From Hymenolepis diminuta (lineage: Eukaryota; Platyhelminthes; Cestoda; Cyclophyllidea; Hymenolepididae): 64,000 bases of DNA. Positions 1 through 15,100 of the stretch are shown piece after piece. Numbering within the stretch: the first letter of the stretch is position 1; the number at the start of each line of letters is the position of its first letter. The notes beneath the pieces were generated by a model. It did no database searches and had not been told where the DNA came from. It worked only from the letters and a program-made list of their open reading frames with translations. A program made the translations under genes and the position numbers. The DNA lies in NCBI GenBank assembly GCA_900708905.1, contig CAADRB010000026.1, positions 2,036,895 to 2,100,894 on the forward strand. Reading direction: 5' to 3'.

Positions 1-184
1 CTGTAAACGTTCTCTGAAATATTTTAACCCACATTATTTGATCTTACTATATATATATCTCTTTCCCTCACGATTGCATCTTGCTTTAAATTTCATGATT
101 ATAAACTTTAAATTTCGGTCAGTTAAATCACACGACTGTTTTTTGGAGTTCAGGTAAAAACAAGGTTAAACTATTAGAGAAGGC

Positions 185-3100
185 ATGCAACCAAGATATG
201 CCTCAAATAGTTCAGAAACCGGTGATGAACGTGAAACTTGGAGTAGTTCCTCTGTAACAGTTCCTCCAATAACTGGATTTCATTCCCAAATTCATCCCCC
301 TCATCACCATCACTTCTATAGACCTTCAGTCAGACCCATTTCACCACCACCTACTGTGCCTCTTTCAGTGCAGAATACTCCCCTAGAACCCCATTTACAT
401 CGTCATCAACAATATGGAGCATCACATGAATGGCATAGGCTGAAGGATAACTCTACGCATTCTCACGTGCCTTTAACTGAAAGTCCGAAATTGCTACCAT
501 GCAAAACATTAGGAATTGGTAAGTGAAATAAGATCTTACTGTGGAAAGTACTTTTCTTTATTGTATTAATTGTTATTGCGGGCTTTTAGTGATTGTAAAA
601 ATAAATAAAGAACATTAAAGAGAAGTGCAGTTGTAACACACGATTGAGGTATGATTCCGTTGAGCTCATTGCTGATCAATTAGAACAGTATTTGGGCAAT
701 AAATGTCTTACAAATTGGTAGCGTCATTGTTTAAGCGGTTTTCAAAGTAATGTATAGGATTGATATAAATGTGAAACAGTGTTCTTTGCTCAATCATTAT
801 TATTTACAAAGTTATTTATATTAAATATACTACAATTTGTCATTGTTTTGCTGTGAATAAAAATACAATGTCATTCGTGAAGTATTCACATACTCCTCCA
901 TGTACAGACTTTGTGCATGTTGGGGCTGGTAATTTGTGGCTTTGAGATGGGGACAAAGACATCTAATATAAAACTGCCTGAGCTTTCTGTTACTTTTATG
1001 AATAATGAACACTAAAGCGGCATTAATTTACAACGTGTGGGGTATAGAATTAAACACATTTGTGAGACGATTCCATTGCCGTGAATTCAAAATTAGCTCA
1101 CAGTTTAAATAATTTAAATTAGTTAATAATATTTTTTGACATTTTTAATAAATTTAACAAACAAAATAAAATAAATTCGCTAAAATCGATAATTTCTACC
1201 TGGTTAGAGAGATGACATGCTCAACTTTTAAATTCAATCAATGGATCAATGTAATCAGGGATTTAATGCAGGTTTAGCACATTTAGTGATTCTTGAATGT
1301 CTGGCCCCATCCTCTACTGCTTCCACGCTTCCCTTAAGAGAAAGTATGCTAACTTGAATCGACAGGAACGATTCTGGGTAAATTGGTGAAGTAGTTGGCA
1401 CTAAAATCGATAATTCTATAATTTTTGTTATTATCACTTTAAGCGCATTTCATGTTTTATGGAAAATGTTAATTTTATCCTCTGCTTTAGGCTAAAAAGA
1501 GGCAGGTAATAAAAATAAAACTAAATTATTTCGCATGATTAATTTTTACACCTAAGATGAGCTCGATGATCAAGTGAAATGATTAAGACATTTAAATGAA
1601 AAGTAGTTGCGTTTAATTTGAATAGAATGTAAAAAGAACCGTACTTTTGATTTCTCCAATTGGAACAATTTAAGCAACCAGACGGCCACTAAAAGCTTCT
1701 GTAAAAACTTCATGAATTCCCCAGTTAACATGCGAAATTTCTTCCACATGAAATTGCAAATGAAGAGTATTTATCCTTTTGAACAAATTTATGGTATTGT
1801 ATCGCAAAACTATTAACTACAGCTTCTTACGTTTTAATCGTGGAAGAGCACCTGAACATGCGAAGTTAGATAAGATGTAGTAAGAGATGGAGTTGTGGGG
1901 GTGTATTATGAAGTCAGATCAACAGAGTTTTACTTTATTTGAACTCTGGAAGGATTGAGGAATTCAACACTCAAATATCCGCAAGAGTTCATGTCTTCAA
2001 AATTTGGAGCTTGTTAAGTGGTTCGTTTAGTTGAATGGTCAGCCACGCATGTATGGTTTATGGGTATCTTATTACAGTTACGAGCAGGAAAATGAGGGAC
2101 ATTTTTAATAAGTTATTTCATCAGGAGTCACCAAGTGCCAACTTATCAAATTTAACTAAACTTAATTTATTAGGTTTTAAGGTTATTTTTACTAAATCTG
2201 CATTGTTCTCTGTTACCTTTGCATAATGATTTATAATGCACATTAAAAATATTGAAACTTTACAAATTTCATTAATTATGTGGAAGGAAAGACTTCCATA
2301 GAAAATTCAGCATTTAAAAATAAAGATAAGATAGATCCGCACTAATGGATATTATTCTTTTATAGAGGCTCCATTGTTTTATAATTGTAGATCTCTATGA
2401 AACGGGAAATCTTCAATTAGGCACTCATATCGCAAATTTGCGTGGCCGTTCACATACTGCAGGGTTTCCTGATCTTCCGCCATTTCAGCAAAGATGTACT
2501 CATGCCCTCGCGGATATTATCACCTCACCTTACACAATTGGTCTTCCTGCTCAGATAGGAGTATTCCTTCGTCCTGACGGTACTAGACGCAGTGCCTTTA
2601 ATAAGCAACTTGCCAGTAAGCATCGATTTTATTTAGCCCACTTTTCCTTAAATCAATTCCTCTTATATTCACATCCGTTATATTATTTTGACAGAGAGAT
2701 GCACGGTTTTCACTATCACATCATTGAAACGTGAAATTTTTACAGTATTGATTAGAATATATTCGATCTTTGATATTAAAAATTGAGATCCTAGATATTT
2801 TAAGCCCTATTATTGAAGACGGATAGTTTATTATTGTAATAGATGTCAGTTTACATGAATAACAAACTGACATTTCACAAGCAGTGGCCATTATAGGTTA
2901 AGGATTTGTAAAGCCGATAGGGTGACGCAGTGGAATATTCAAATGAAGTTATTGGTTTGATTAGACATTTTCAAAGAATGTTGAAATCCTTAAATAGGGA
3001 AGATGGTTTTGTATAGTTCTGTGAAATATGTGAATGGTCAAATAGATGGGACATAATGTGCCTCGTAGAATTTTGCAGAACAAGTCAGTTTTGTGGCTGC

Positions 3101-6100
3101 ATCTTAACTTATAATTATGGGAATAAACAATACCAATATCCACGGTTACTAGGCAAATTTCACATTATTAAAAAGAATATTTCAGTATTCATAGGCAACA
3201 CAGTCTCTGAGTGCATAAAACAGAAACCAAAAATAGTGATGACTTTACAAATGATTCCAACCAATAAATTTTATTGGACTAATTTTATCACTTATTGCGA
3301 TAGCAAACAGGTCCTCAAAACTCAGTAATAGACTTATTTACTTATCACACTGATATTTTTATTTGAGTAAATTTAGCGATTCTTGGATGGAGGTTTAAAC
3401 ATTGTGGGCAGCTTAATTTCATCCACATTCCAGTTGACAGTAGGGAGTACTAATCGCAAACAACGACAACATTGTTCAGAACAATATGAAAAACTTCTAG
3501 TTTTAATTAGTTACGTAAAGGGGCTTATAAAAAAATCGGTCTACGAGTCAGCTATTCTCTGTGCTTTCTTAATAATGAGTTAAACGCCAAAGTAAATTTT
3601 ACAATTAAATATTGCATTTGGTAATTTTAAGAAATAAAAATTTTACTATTTACGATTTTAAATTAAGGTAAAGCTCTAAGGAACTGTTTGTGTCATCTCA
3701 GCATTTCTAATAATTTGAAACTCTAATTAGATGAATACCAATACCTAAAAGAACAATTTGAAGGAAAACTATTTCTCCATGGGATAAAAGTGTAGGATTA
3801 AATTTCTGTATCCACAATAAGTTCTACAGAAAAAATCTTATTTTAATGTAAATTTTTCTTTCCAATGTTAAGCCTACCTCAAGACGGCCTATCGCCGATT
3901 AGGCAAAAAACCTAAGGATTTGCACCAAAAACCGGATATTTTAGCCACGCTTCTACCAACTATCTTCGCGCTTCTATTCAGCTATTTCTGTGGCCTTATC
4001 TTCGGTTGGCAACTTGGTCAAACTATCGGTCTTACCTCCCTTATTCTCTACTTCCTATTTCTATGTAAGTCTATCCGTCTATCATCTGTTTGATAATAAG
4101 AAAGTTATGTTATTTTTCCTCAAACATCCTGTTAACAGCACATTCGTTGTCTGCCATTATAGGGGTAATGGCTTGCTATTAGAAGGACTAAGACTTCAAA
4201 TTTCAATCAAGATAGTTATTGGAAATTATCTTGTAATTAGTTTTGAGTTGGAGTGTCAATGAACAGGTTTCAGTACTATATGATTTTCAAAAGAACCTGC
4301 CCTATGCAAGTTCGTTATAGTGCATCCATATTTTTCACTGAAAATTTGATAAATGATTGTTAATAAATCTGGAAATTAACCAGATGAATGAAATCAAACC
4401 CCCATTAATTTAGGTAGTCAAGCCGGGTTGACAACTATCCTAGCCTAGGAGCATGTTTGACGTTTGACACAAATTTCTGGCCCATTATTAATCAAAATTG
4501 AAATTTCATAATGGGACAAATTGCAAAAAAATGCAATAATTATAATTATAAATTCTGATTTGAAGGCATAATGTGATGCTAAGTAGCTGTAAATAGTGAA
4601 AATAAAAAATTTTAATTTCATGTTTAATGAAGCTAAATTACTTTCAGTGGGGCGTTTAAAAAAGTTTTCCCTTAAGATCTCGAAGCCAATTTATCTCTAA
4701 ATGGACACTCTCAATCGACTGAATTGCAGAATGGATTGGTATTGGTGAAATTTTCAGATCGATATTATTCAATTCTATATTGCTGCTGTCAGCATTCTTT
4801 TATGAGGTTTGCAACATCTTTAAGCTAATAAGGTTGAAGTATTCGAGTTTTATCTTTTTAATTATATTGCTTATGTTTCGAATTTTTCTTCAAAAGGCAT
4901 AGTGCTTTATGGAGGATTAAAAAAACGATGGAAATTCATCCAACCTATAGCTGAAACTCTTCTTCGCTATGCCAGATCTTGGCGCTTGGTTGTCAATATT
5001 ATCTTTTACAAACCTCAAAAGCAAACCACTATACCCTCGAATATCAGGTTGGTGAATTGTAAATTAATATTTCTTTGCTGTATTTTTTTAATTATCCGTG
5101 GCTGTTTTGTAGCTCATCCATTAAAATCGTCGACGCATTTAACTCTCACGAGTTGTTTCAAATTTTAAAATGCAAAATAAAAGTATTTTATAAATATAAA
5201 CGGCGCCAGTTATAAACCAAAAAATAATCTTTTTGGTTTCAAGGACAAATATTATTTCATTACAAAATATGAAACCTAAGCTAAAAAGGTACAAATATTA
5301 GCCTCCCAGAATCTCATTTACCCTTACTTAAATTTACTCTTTTTAGATTATTGCCAGTCAGTCTAAAATTAGGTACAATGGAATCGTCCTGGGATGCTGC
5401 GTTTAGACTTTCTGAAAAGATGTGGCAGGCAGCAACGTCAAAATATTCAAAAACATCCGTCTATCTTCAGTATGCTAGCGAAGATGCCGATTGTAGGTTT
5501 TCGTTAATATTCTCCACTATTAAAACGGTTATTGACTTCTCTTGAATGTGTTTTGCAAGTTTCATGAATTTGTCTCCGGTTATTTCATTATTTCGAGGCA
5601 AAAATCAATAAAGTTTGTTTCAAATTTTCCGAATATTTTCTATATTTATGTCAAATTCATTCAAGCTCCTGATCTTGAAGATATTTCATCCTAAGAATTT
5701 TTTTATGAGTGAATCTGAATTCTTAATGGTTTTAACAAAGAGAATGCCATTTTTCCAAAAAAACTTGAGGGATTTATCATTGGCTTTAATTTTTCTGAAG
5801 TTAATTTTCCTTCTGCACTGGTTTATACTTCCTGAAAGTTTTTTGGCTCTTTTCAACTGGTTGTCTGGACTAATCCTCGGAACAATTATCTGATCTTGGT
5901 TGTGAAGAAGAAAATGTAATTATACTACTTCCAAACGCATGTCTGACAGAACCGAGATTTTTGAAGAATTGCGGTATAAAGTTTTCATTTTCCATTTCAA
6001 TTCCTTTGGGTATCTTTCACATATCCTTATTTTTGAAATGCTATTACAAATGCAAAACACATTGCTTATAAATATGCAACCATCTCTATGTAATAACTAT

Positions 6101-9100
6101 AAAATGCATAGTAAAAATGAAAATAACTGTGGATACGGTCTATTATAACTGATATCCGCATTCTTTAAATACTGAATTCATAATAGTACTTCTTTCAGGT
6201 ACAGTTAGAATGCTTGTTCATATCAGTTGGATGTCTATATAATTTGACTTATAGTAATTAGATAAGTCAGTGATGACACATTAAGAGTTTACTCAGATTG
6301 AACTCTTCTGACCATTACTACGTTAATGAAACGGCATAGCATTGAATGTAGTAAAATTGTCAGAAGTCGAGTTTTCTGTAAACATGAATTCAGAAAACTG
6401 GAGGCGAAATTCTGGCACTTGAACCTCAAACATTGGAATATATAATTCAGTGAACTAAATTCATTAGACGAACTTAAAATTATGAACTCAAATTCAAATA
6501 AAGAAGTCTTATTAGATATTTTTCCATTGTTTTCAATCAATAATCAACCTCGTTTTCTTGGCTAAATTTTTTCCATGATCTTACATAATTTTTTTGCATT
6601 AAGCATTAAGAAGACAGTAATACTAAATTTTAAAACATCGGTTATATTTATTTTTAAATTAAATGCTTTAAAAATAAATAATGTAAAGCATCCTCGAACA
6701 CCCCTTTTAAGCCAGTTAATGCAGGCACTAGAGGATATCATTTCGTTAATTTGCAAGTGACCTGATTTTCATTGGACTCAAAAGTTATCGATTTCTCAAA
6801 CTGAACTCGTTAAAAGTATCTCATTAAAATAAGGATCCTAACTGCAAATGAGATATTTTTACTTTCCTCCTACCAAAACCCTTGTACTAATATAACCAAG
6901 AATATGAAGAGAGACAAAAAGGACCTTGGTACTTTATTGGTCGCAGCTCGAATATACTGGAAAAAAATTTACAGTTTCGTTCAATATTCATGCAATGATT
7001 CTTAGACTATGGTACCATCAAAAATGCACCTTTTATGCTTTTATATTAATTAACCAATTTATGTAGCAAATGAATCTTGATAAAATCTATTCTCAAAAGC
7101 TGTGTTTTACATTCTTTTCAAATTGGCAATGTTCAATCAAATGATTAAGTTTTTAAATTAGGGGGAGTTTTGTTTGGTATGAATTGTGACTTGTTCTGAG
7201 GTAATATCTTGTTCTTTTTATTAACCAGGTCCTATTGAGCGCAGATGTCGAAAATCATGTTGCCTTCCAGCCTGGTTTTGCGTCATTCTGGGGATTTTGT
7301 CTCTCCTAACGCTGTTTACTGCCTTACGGATTTACACGGATTCAGGAAATAATGTCACACAATACAAACTCGGTTCAAAAATTACCTTCATCGCAGCCGC
7401 TATAATAGAATTATTTATCATTATCTCCCTTCTTACTACTGTGTACAAACCAATTATTAGACTCGCTAAAGTTAAGAAGCGTTTTCAGGCGCTCAAAAAG
7501 GAGAGGAATGAACTTTTGCTCAGTAATCAAGAATCAAGAGGTAAGAATCAAATTGAGCATTTGTTTCAGACCTTATAAATTTGAATAGAAAAATTTCTAA
7601 AGATCATTAGAATACCATTGAATTAATTTCTATTTTAAATGAATGCACCTAACGCTGAGTTTATGGGATCCATTTTTAACTTAAATGCCTCTAAAATTTT
7701 GATCAGGAACTGATCTTTAAATTCCAAAAAAATCAGAATTAAATTTTTTGAAAGAAGTTGTTTTTACGATTTCAGAAGCACTAAAATGGTTTTCTATAGG
7801 CATTATATATGAAAATTGATAGACTATAAAGACCTTCAAACATTTGGCTAGTTATTCTAGAACGTACCAAATTATCGGGGAACTATGGTGTTTGGAAACC
7901 AGTTTGACATTTACCGACATCCTAAAATGAGAAAGGAAGTAGTGGAAATTTGTTTCCTTAATCGCGTATATATAGCACATTACGGCATATCGTTCTTTTT
8001 GAATAAATTGCAGAAGGGCATCATAAATGTTTCGGTAGCCGCTTTAAGAAGAGGGGGAAAACAATGACTCTTCAGATTTAGCATAAAACAACATTTGTAT
8101 TTTATTTTGTCATTCTAATTAACAAAGATTCATTTAGTTTTGCTCCTACATTCACCGTTTTTTTCAAAACCAAACATTTAGAACTTTTGAGTAGCTGAGC
8201 AAAGATCGTTATTTATGATAATAAAATTAGTCCCTAATTGTTGACTGCTGAATTTAAGATAACTGGCGGATAGTTGCTCAATCGTTGTCTAGATTATCCG
8301 TCTAGTTGTCAATGTCGGAGAGCAACCGCATATTTCTGTCAGAGGTGAAAATGACAAATGAGCGCGGCAAATTCTTAAAGGTCTGTGCAGTTAGAGTTGA
8401 TAAAAAATTTACTCGCCTTATTTACCAATAACATTTAACATCCTCAAACATTCTTAAATACTATTAATCGTGTTTCATTGGAGCTATTTTATCTAAATGA
8501 AATTATTTGATTTGTTATGTACTCTACTTAAATTACTTATTCTAAAAACTCGTAAGTATGTATGTTTTAAAGAAATACTGACTGATAGGTGATAAACTTC
8601 TGAGGATGATTTAGTTTCTCCCAGTTTGAAACATTCAAAGTTTAGCAATTTAAAGTCCTATTATAAAAAAAACAAAACAACTATTTGAAACCTGTAGACT
8701 TAGGTAATAAATGCAAAGTTTTGTTTAAATCAGAATTAAATTCAAACTGAAAATCGTTCTTTTTTGTTTTGGTGAATGAACTCGGAGGTTTAATTTGGCA
8801 TTTTCAAGGTAAAAGCAATTTCCGTCAATTAAATTTGTCTGAAAACTGCAAAACGGCAAAAATCTTCATTGGTAAAGTTGAAAAAATTTATTTATCAACA
8901 CAACCAAAATCTTAATCCTTCACATTTCAAGTTTGATAAATAAAGCATATTAGGATCTTATGAAATTTCTACTCTCTGCTGTCAGGAACCGTGATTATTT
9001 TGTAACTTGTAATGTCTACTACGAAAAATTCAATACTTCATTAAAATTATTAAATAATGAAAGTAAAATCATTTGCTAGATCAAACGTCTCTTTTTATAA

Positions 9101-12100
9101 TTCTGTTAAAGCTAAGAAAAATTATTTTAAGTTTGAAAGCTGTGATCGGTACAGGAGTGACAGTTTACACGATGAGTAGATTGACACGATTAAGAATCGT
9201 CAAAAATGCCTCATTTTACAATGGTAAGATACAAAACGCACGATTTTTATTTTACAAGTCGGAAAAATAAAGAAATTTATCGCACCAATGCTTAAAAAAT
9301 TGCATTTATATTTATTTATTTATCTGGACTTTATGTACGAGGCACCATCAAGAACTTGAGGGATAGTTATAATAAATCGATCAAGATGCAAAATAAATTT
9401 TTGAAGTGACCAGCATTTCACCTCCAGTGTTGATAGAAAAGGAAATAATGCTGTTCACCATTTACAGATAAGGCGAAAACCAACGACTCCACATGCTTCA
9501 AGCTGAATAATTTAAATCTTGCAAAAGGCAAGTATGATTATATTGGTTTCTCCCAAAATGTTCTCTAAACTTGATATTTAGAGTGGTACTGGTCTATCTT
9601 TAATAAATTCTGAGGAAGTAAAAGTTCAACTTTGAGGGCGGCTGATAAATATTCTTGACAAACACCCCAAAATATCACAATTTCCTCCAATTTGAGCTTA
9701 TTAGTGAGCAGAAGATTGTCTTTTTCTAACCTTTTCATATTATTTAAAGCGAATTGTTTTCATCTCGTTTTGTCTAAATTATCCAAAAATTTATTCATTT
9801 TCAATGATGCTTCTCTTCAATCACGCAAATTTAAGTTTTGAATTCGTACTTAGTGATAGAAAGCAAATTCCTTATGGATAAAAACATGGTACAGTGGTAG
9901 CATTGGAACCCATCTCTCTTGCAATGATTACCTGTTGGTGTTTTTCGTATTTTAGGTGATACTAAAACATCTCTTTTGTCAGCTGATGACGATCTAATAG
10001 AGGATCAAAGTTCCAGTAGCATTGACTCAATGACTGGGCACAAAAATCATAGTCACAGCGTTCAAGTTCCAAGATCCCTGATTTCACCGAAGCAGGCCCA
10101 GGACTATTTACTACGCAATGGACTAGATAGTTTGGAGAAGGACGAACGTATCGACGCCCGGCTGGAAGGTAGGCTTAGGGAGGAGGTCATGGCAACTTGT
10201 CATACACTCCATCGTCTGGATGCTAGAAATGATAGGCAGACCCGATTTCTTTTGTCGATCGACGCTACTGCAGTTTCTGCCAACCCTACTACTGCACCAC
10301 AAAGATTGGCAGAATTCAGCGGACTTTTAAATCGATTATTCACGTTATCGCCTCAGGGAGAGTCCGGAATACTGTGGTCGCTTGATGATGCTAAAGATTT
10401 AAATGAGCCCGTAAGTATATTAACCATAGTATTTGTTTTAATGGATAGTTATATATTATTTGTGATCTATCTTTAAAAGAACACAGTACAGAAGACGCAG
10501 GAATTTAAAGACACGTTGTGTGGGAAGAATGCCTCAAATCGATAAATATTACCTTGTAAGAGAAGTTCTGTCCATTTTTAATTTGAATTAAAGTGAAAAT
10601 TTTGTCAAAGATATATTTATTTAGTTTTTAATATAGTCACCATTTTTATTAATTACATCTTTAAATCTTGCCATAAGCTTTCTGACTCCTTCTTCACAGA
10701 ATTTAGCCAGTTTGGATTCAATAAAAGAAACTAGCTTTTGCATTTCGACCTCTTCTCTTGAAGTGAGCTATTGAAGTCCCATTAAAAGATTTTGTAAGCT
10801 CCTGAAAAGATGAAAATCGGTTGGTGCAAGGGAAGGTGGAGGGAATATGGTGGGTGATGTTTGACTTCCCAGTCAAATTCATCGACGAGATTTTTGGTTG
10901 CTCTTGAAGTGTGGGGCCTGGTATTGTCATGGTGCAGAATCACTCCCTTTCGATTTATCAAAGAAGGCCATTTTCCTGCCGTTAACTGCTTTTAAACGAG
11001 TTAATTGCTGACAGTAAACTTCAGATGTTATTGTTTGATTGTCACTCATTATTCCATAATAAACGATTCCCTTCAAATACCACCATACACACAAAAGAAT
11101 TTTGGAATGCAGTCCACTTCTCGGTTATGGAATTGGCTTTGAACCACGATTTAGCTGCTGTCTTTTGTGCTTAACATTGTTGTTAAGGATCAACCACTTC
11201 TCGTTGCTGTCAGTTATGAATCGGTCTAAAAAGGGTGCCTGAAGTTCACGAGAATGCAGTGAACTTCAAGTGAAACACAGCAGGTCACACGCTGATGCTT
11301 GTTGATTTCTAACAGATCGTGTAGAGTGGAGGCCAATTTTCCAGCCTTTGAGACTTTCCCAGTCAAGTCTTTTCATTTCCCCATATATGGTCAAATGGTG
11401 GCTTACGTTAAAGATTTTGCTCAGTTCTATGATAGTGCAGGTTGGATTTTCATCAATGACAACTTTCAGTTGCTCAGAATGGAGTTTTTTGGGCATCCTA
11501 CTCTCGGTTTGTCTTTCGGGCTGAAGTCATGCTTTTTGAAACGTAAAACCACCTTCTTCAGGTTTTTTCATTCACAATATCATTTGCATAAGTGTCCCTG
11601 AGTGTGTTTGCTGCTGAGCTTGCCGTATTTCCTAGATGAAATTCAAACAGCAAAGTGTGTCTCATATGCTCTTTATTTGGAGTGTATATTAGGGTCAATA
11701 TAATTAATAATAATATAATAACCGATAATGACGATAATTATCACAAAATCTGAAAGAAGAATTAATATTTTATTAATTACCATAGATAAGCATCCAATAT
11801 CAACAAGCTAAATTGAAGTGGTCGTGCCCTAAACACATGGTTCAAAAATCGGACAGAACTCTTATTACAACTCGATATAACAGTGAATATAGTATTTTTC
11901 ATCAGTTTTGGACATAAACAGATAAGTTCGCGGAAATTTTACCAATAAAAGTATAAAAGCCGGGGTTTTACCCAGTATGAGACTACCGTAACTTCCTATT
12001 GTTCATTTGGATCGTACACTGGAAAAAAGACCGAATATTGATGGGAATTTTTCCCAAAACTAACGACCCCCTGTATGGGCCAATCAAAAAGCTGATAATG

Positions 12101-15100
12101 CGAAAATCGGCTAATTATTTATGACAAATAATGGCTAAATGCATTATATAAACAATGTTGACATTTATTTTTTCATAAGTCGTATACATTACATATATTT
12201 TATCAAGCAATTGTCGATTCTCAAGGATTTAGGTGCTTAAAAACGCAAAATTACAATTAAAATTTATTTTTCTATTCTATTCGTTTAATTTTAAATTTAT
12301 TTACACTTAACCTATTTGGTCATAATGTCCGCAAAATTTATGATATTTAGAAAAGTATTTTGGGCGTAACCTTACACTAGTGAATGCATCAGCTTAATGG
12401 AAGTTCTTGTTAACTATTGGTAAGAACACTTTAAATGCTTAGAAACATTAGTTTTAATTAGCACGACTCTATTCCGTTTTTTGATGACAATTGATTAAAA
12501 TAAATTTGCCAACTCACTAAAGAAAGTGTTATCGGCACTTGACTTGGTATCTTGCGACCACTGTGAAGAGAAATTCGCATTCTATCAACACCTTTGTTGA
12601 CCATAACTAATCGGTCTGGTTGGCCACAAACGGCATAGGATGATCGCAAATGAACACTAACTTATGACCTCTCCCAATAAATAAAGATACTTAAAAAGAT
12701 AACAAGGTGGGACTAGCGAGGCACGCGTTAGTTATTTTAGGTGATAATTTCCTTAAGACTCTATATCTTTATTGCAGACTGATTCAATAAACTCAAAAAG
12801 ACTCAAGGAGAGTACACCAAATGTGCCAAATATAATAATTCTGCTGGTGTGTAAACAGAACATATCGCCACCATGTGATACTCGATCAGAATCGCAGCCA
12901 ATCTGCGATTTCTGGCAAAATGCCCTCGATGCCTGTCATTTAACTATCTTTATCGATGAACCTACGGAAGGTCCTCCTCAAACCCAAGTTGGAAATAACA
13001 ATATAATTGTAAGATGTGTATTATTTTGCTTATATTTTGTTGATTTGATGGAAAAACATAGTTACAATATAAAATTGTCTCAATTCTATTAGGGTTTTAA
13101 TCAAAAAGAATTTCTAATCCTCTTTTTGCAATCATGCAGAGAAATCTATATCTTGGTTGAAATTTTAATGTTCTGATAATAATTCCTGCAAGAAACAAGT
13201 TTTATTCATGGATTGATAAAATTCCAATTGAATGACTTCAGTTTCATATGCATTGTTAGCACTGATTAATATGTTTTTTTATTATGATACAGTTTACTAA
13301 TCGATTTATTACTATTTTCTATGACAAACTAATCATGGTCTAGTGTCTTAACATAAGGAATGCACAAAAAAACCAGAAAGAACGTTATGATGGCGAATAG
13401 ATCCAAAGAAGAGGACCTTACTTTTTCCGTTTGGTTTCATAAAAACCAGATATGACGTGCAAAATGAAAATATCTGGAACTGGAGAGTAGTTGCAGAGCA
13501 GCTGTGTATCCATAGTGGCTTGAACTGACTGAATTAAGTTGAAATTTTAATCGTATCCAAATTGTTACTTACATTCCATATAAGAACCAAAGTTATAAAG
13601 CTAAAACAATCTGATTTTTAACCTATACAAATAAGATCAAATCGACATCACCATTAAACTTATTTGGCTACTTTTAGCAAAGACAATGGAACTTTCTTTT
13701 AAATTTTAGGAGTCACATCACTCAACAAAGACCAATCACTGCACTGATTCAAGATACCCATTAGCTGTCTGGCCTTCGTTTTTAAGTTTTCCTGACTTCT
13801 TTGTGGAGGAGCATCCTTTGGCCGACATTAACCTCTGCAAACTCAAATACCTTTTGATTCAAATGGCATTCTTAGGTAAGGGGAAACAGTTAACGGAGAA
13901 GATCTTGGAAACAAAAGTCAATATTCTTACACTTTTTTATTTTATTTTACATTAAAGTTTATATTGTCAACCCAAAGCATTTGATAAAAGTAGCAATCGG
14001 ACACCTGAAAAAGTTAACGGTGCATGACACTGTGCGAAGCAGTAATGCAGAGGAAATTGTTTAAATAAACAAAAGAACAGTTTGCTTTAGAGGCTTCCCG
14101 GGAGATTTGAATAATTTTTGCTTAACTGAGATACAAGGATATTCGTCCGGCTAAGTAAATGGTGAAAGAGGCTAAAATTTTTTGACAGTAAATTGATCTA
14201 AGTTTTAAATTGCGCTTATCTTTGCAAAGTTATTTTGCAAAATTTCATTTTGTTTTTTTCTGCGTAAAGCTCAACTCAGGGCTAAGTTAACTTAATTCTT
14301 TTGAGTTTGCTTATTTAATCATTGATAACTACTTTAAATGACCAGTTTCTCTAAATAATTAATCATTTTGAGTTAAAGATTAAGTTTTTATAACGAGAAT
14401 TATCTTCCTAAAAATTTTTTGCTTTTTTAAACAAAAGGCAACTACTTCTCAGTACAAATGAGTTTTATTTAAAAGTAGAATGATCTATTTCAAAATACAT
14501 ACAATAACTTTGAATCACTGATATAGTGCATTACCTCTCCCTGCATTAAATATTGATAGGAAAGTTAAACATAATTTATAAAATCGAGAGTGAGTGATTG
14601 TCCACATGATTAACAAGATTAAAACATTTTAATTTCATTTCATGGACAAATATTTGGATTCTAGGAACAGCAAAATAGTACAGCATGGTGGGATGGAGGA
14701 TGGAGGCATGGAAAAGGCATCAATATTTTTACTTCCAGAGTATAATTTTGTCATAATTTTTGGAGTTTGTTGTGACCCATGCTAATGTTTCGTCATTCAT
14801 CCTTCCAGTTGCGTTCCCTATTCCCTAAAGCAGTTCAAATATGCGAAGTCTAGAATTCACTGATTATCTGATTAAATTGAGTGCTAGATCATGCCGTCTC
14901 AACAGGTTTTCTTTCCCTTTTGATGAAAATAAGTAGTTATTTGATACAATCAGTCTTTAGATAACATATTTTCATTTTTAGGACGCATGTTAAAAACCAG
15001 TGAAAATCAGACTAATTGGTCCACTCTGTTGGAAGTTGCGACAACTTGGATATGCCTTCTGGTTCACTGGCCCTTTCACACTGCCTGGTTAAGTCTCTTT

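Noticed and set aside
5493..5496. Alternative donor 4 nt downstream (GTTTTC at 5497) for the 5347 exon
   Set aside because: It breaks phase with the exon at 7229; the GTAGGT donor at 5493 restores it and yields Cys at the join.
5615..5893. Phe/Leu-rich 92-codon frame resembling a membrane protein
   Set aside because: It lies in an intron, has AT-driven Phe/Leu/Ile composition, and the flanking exons join in phase without it.
11299..11601. Plus-strand 100-codon frame
   Set aside because: It lies antisense to the mariner transposase remnant, whose motifs read on the minus strand.
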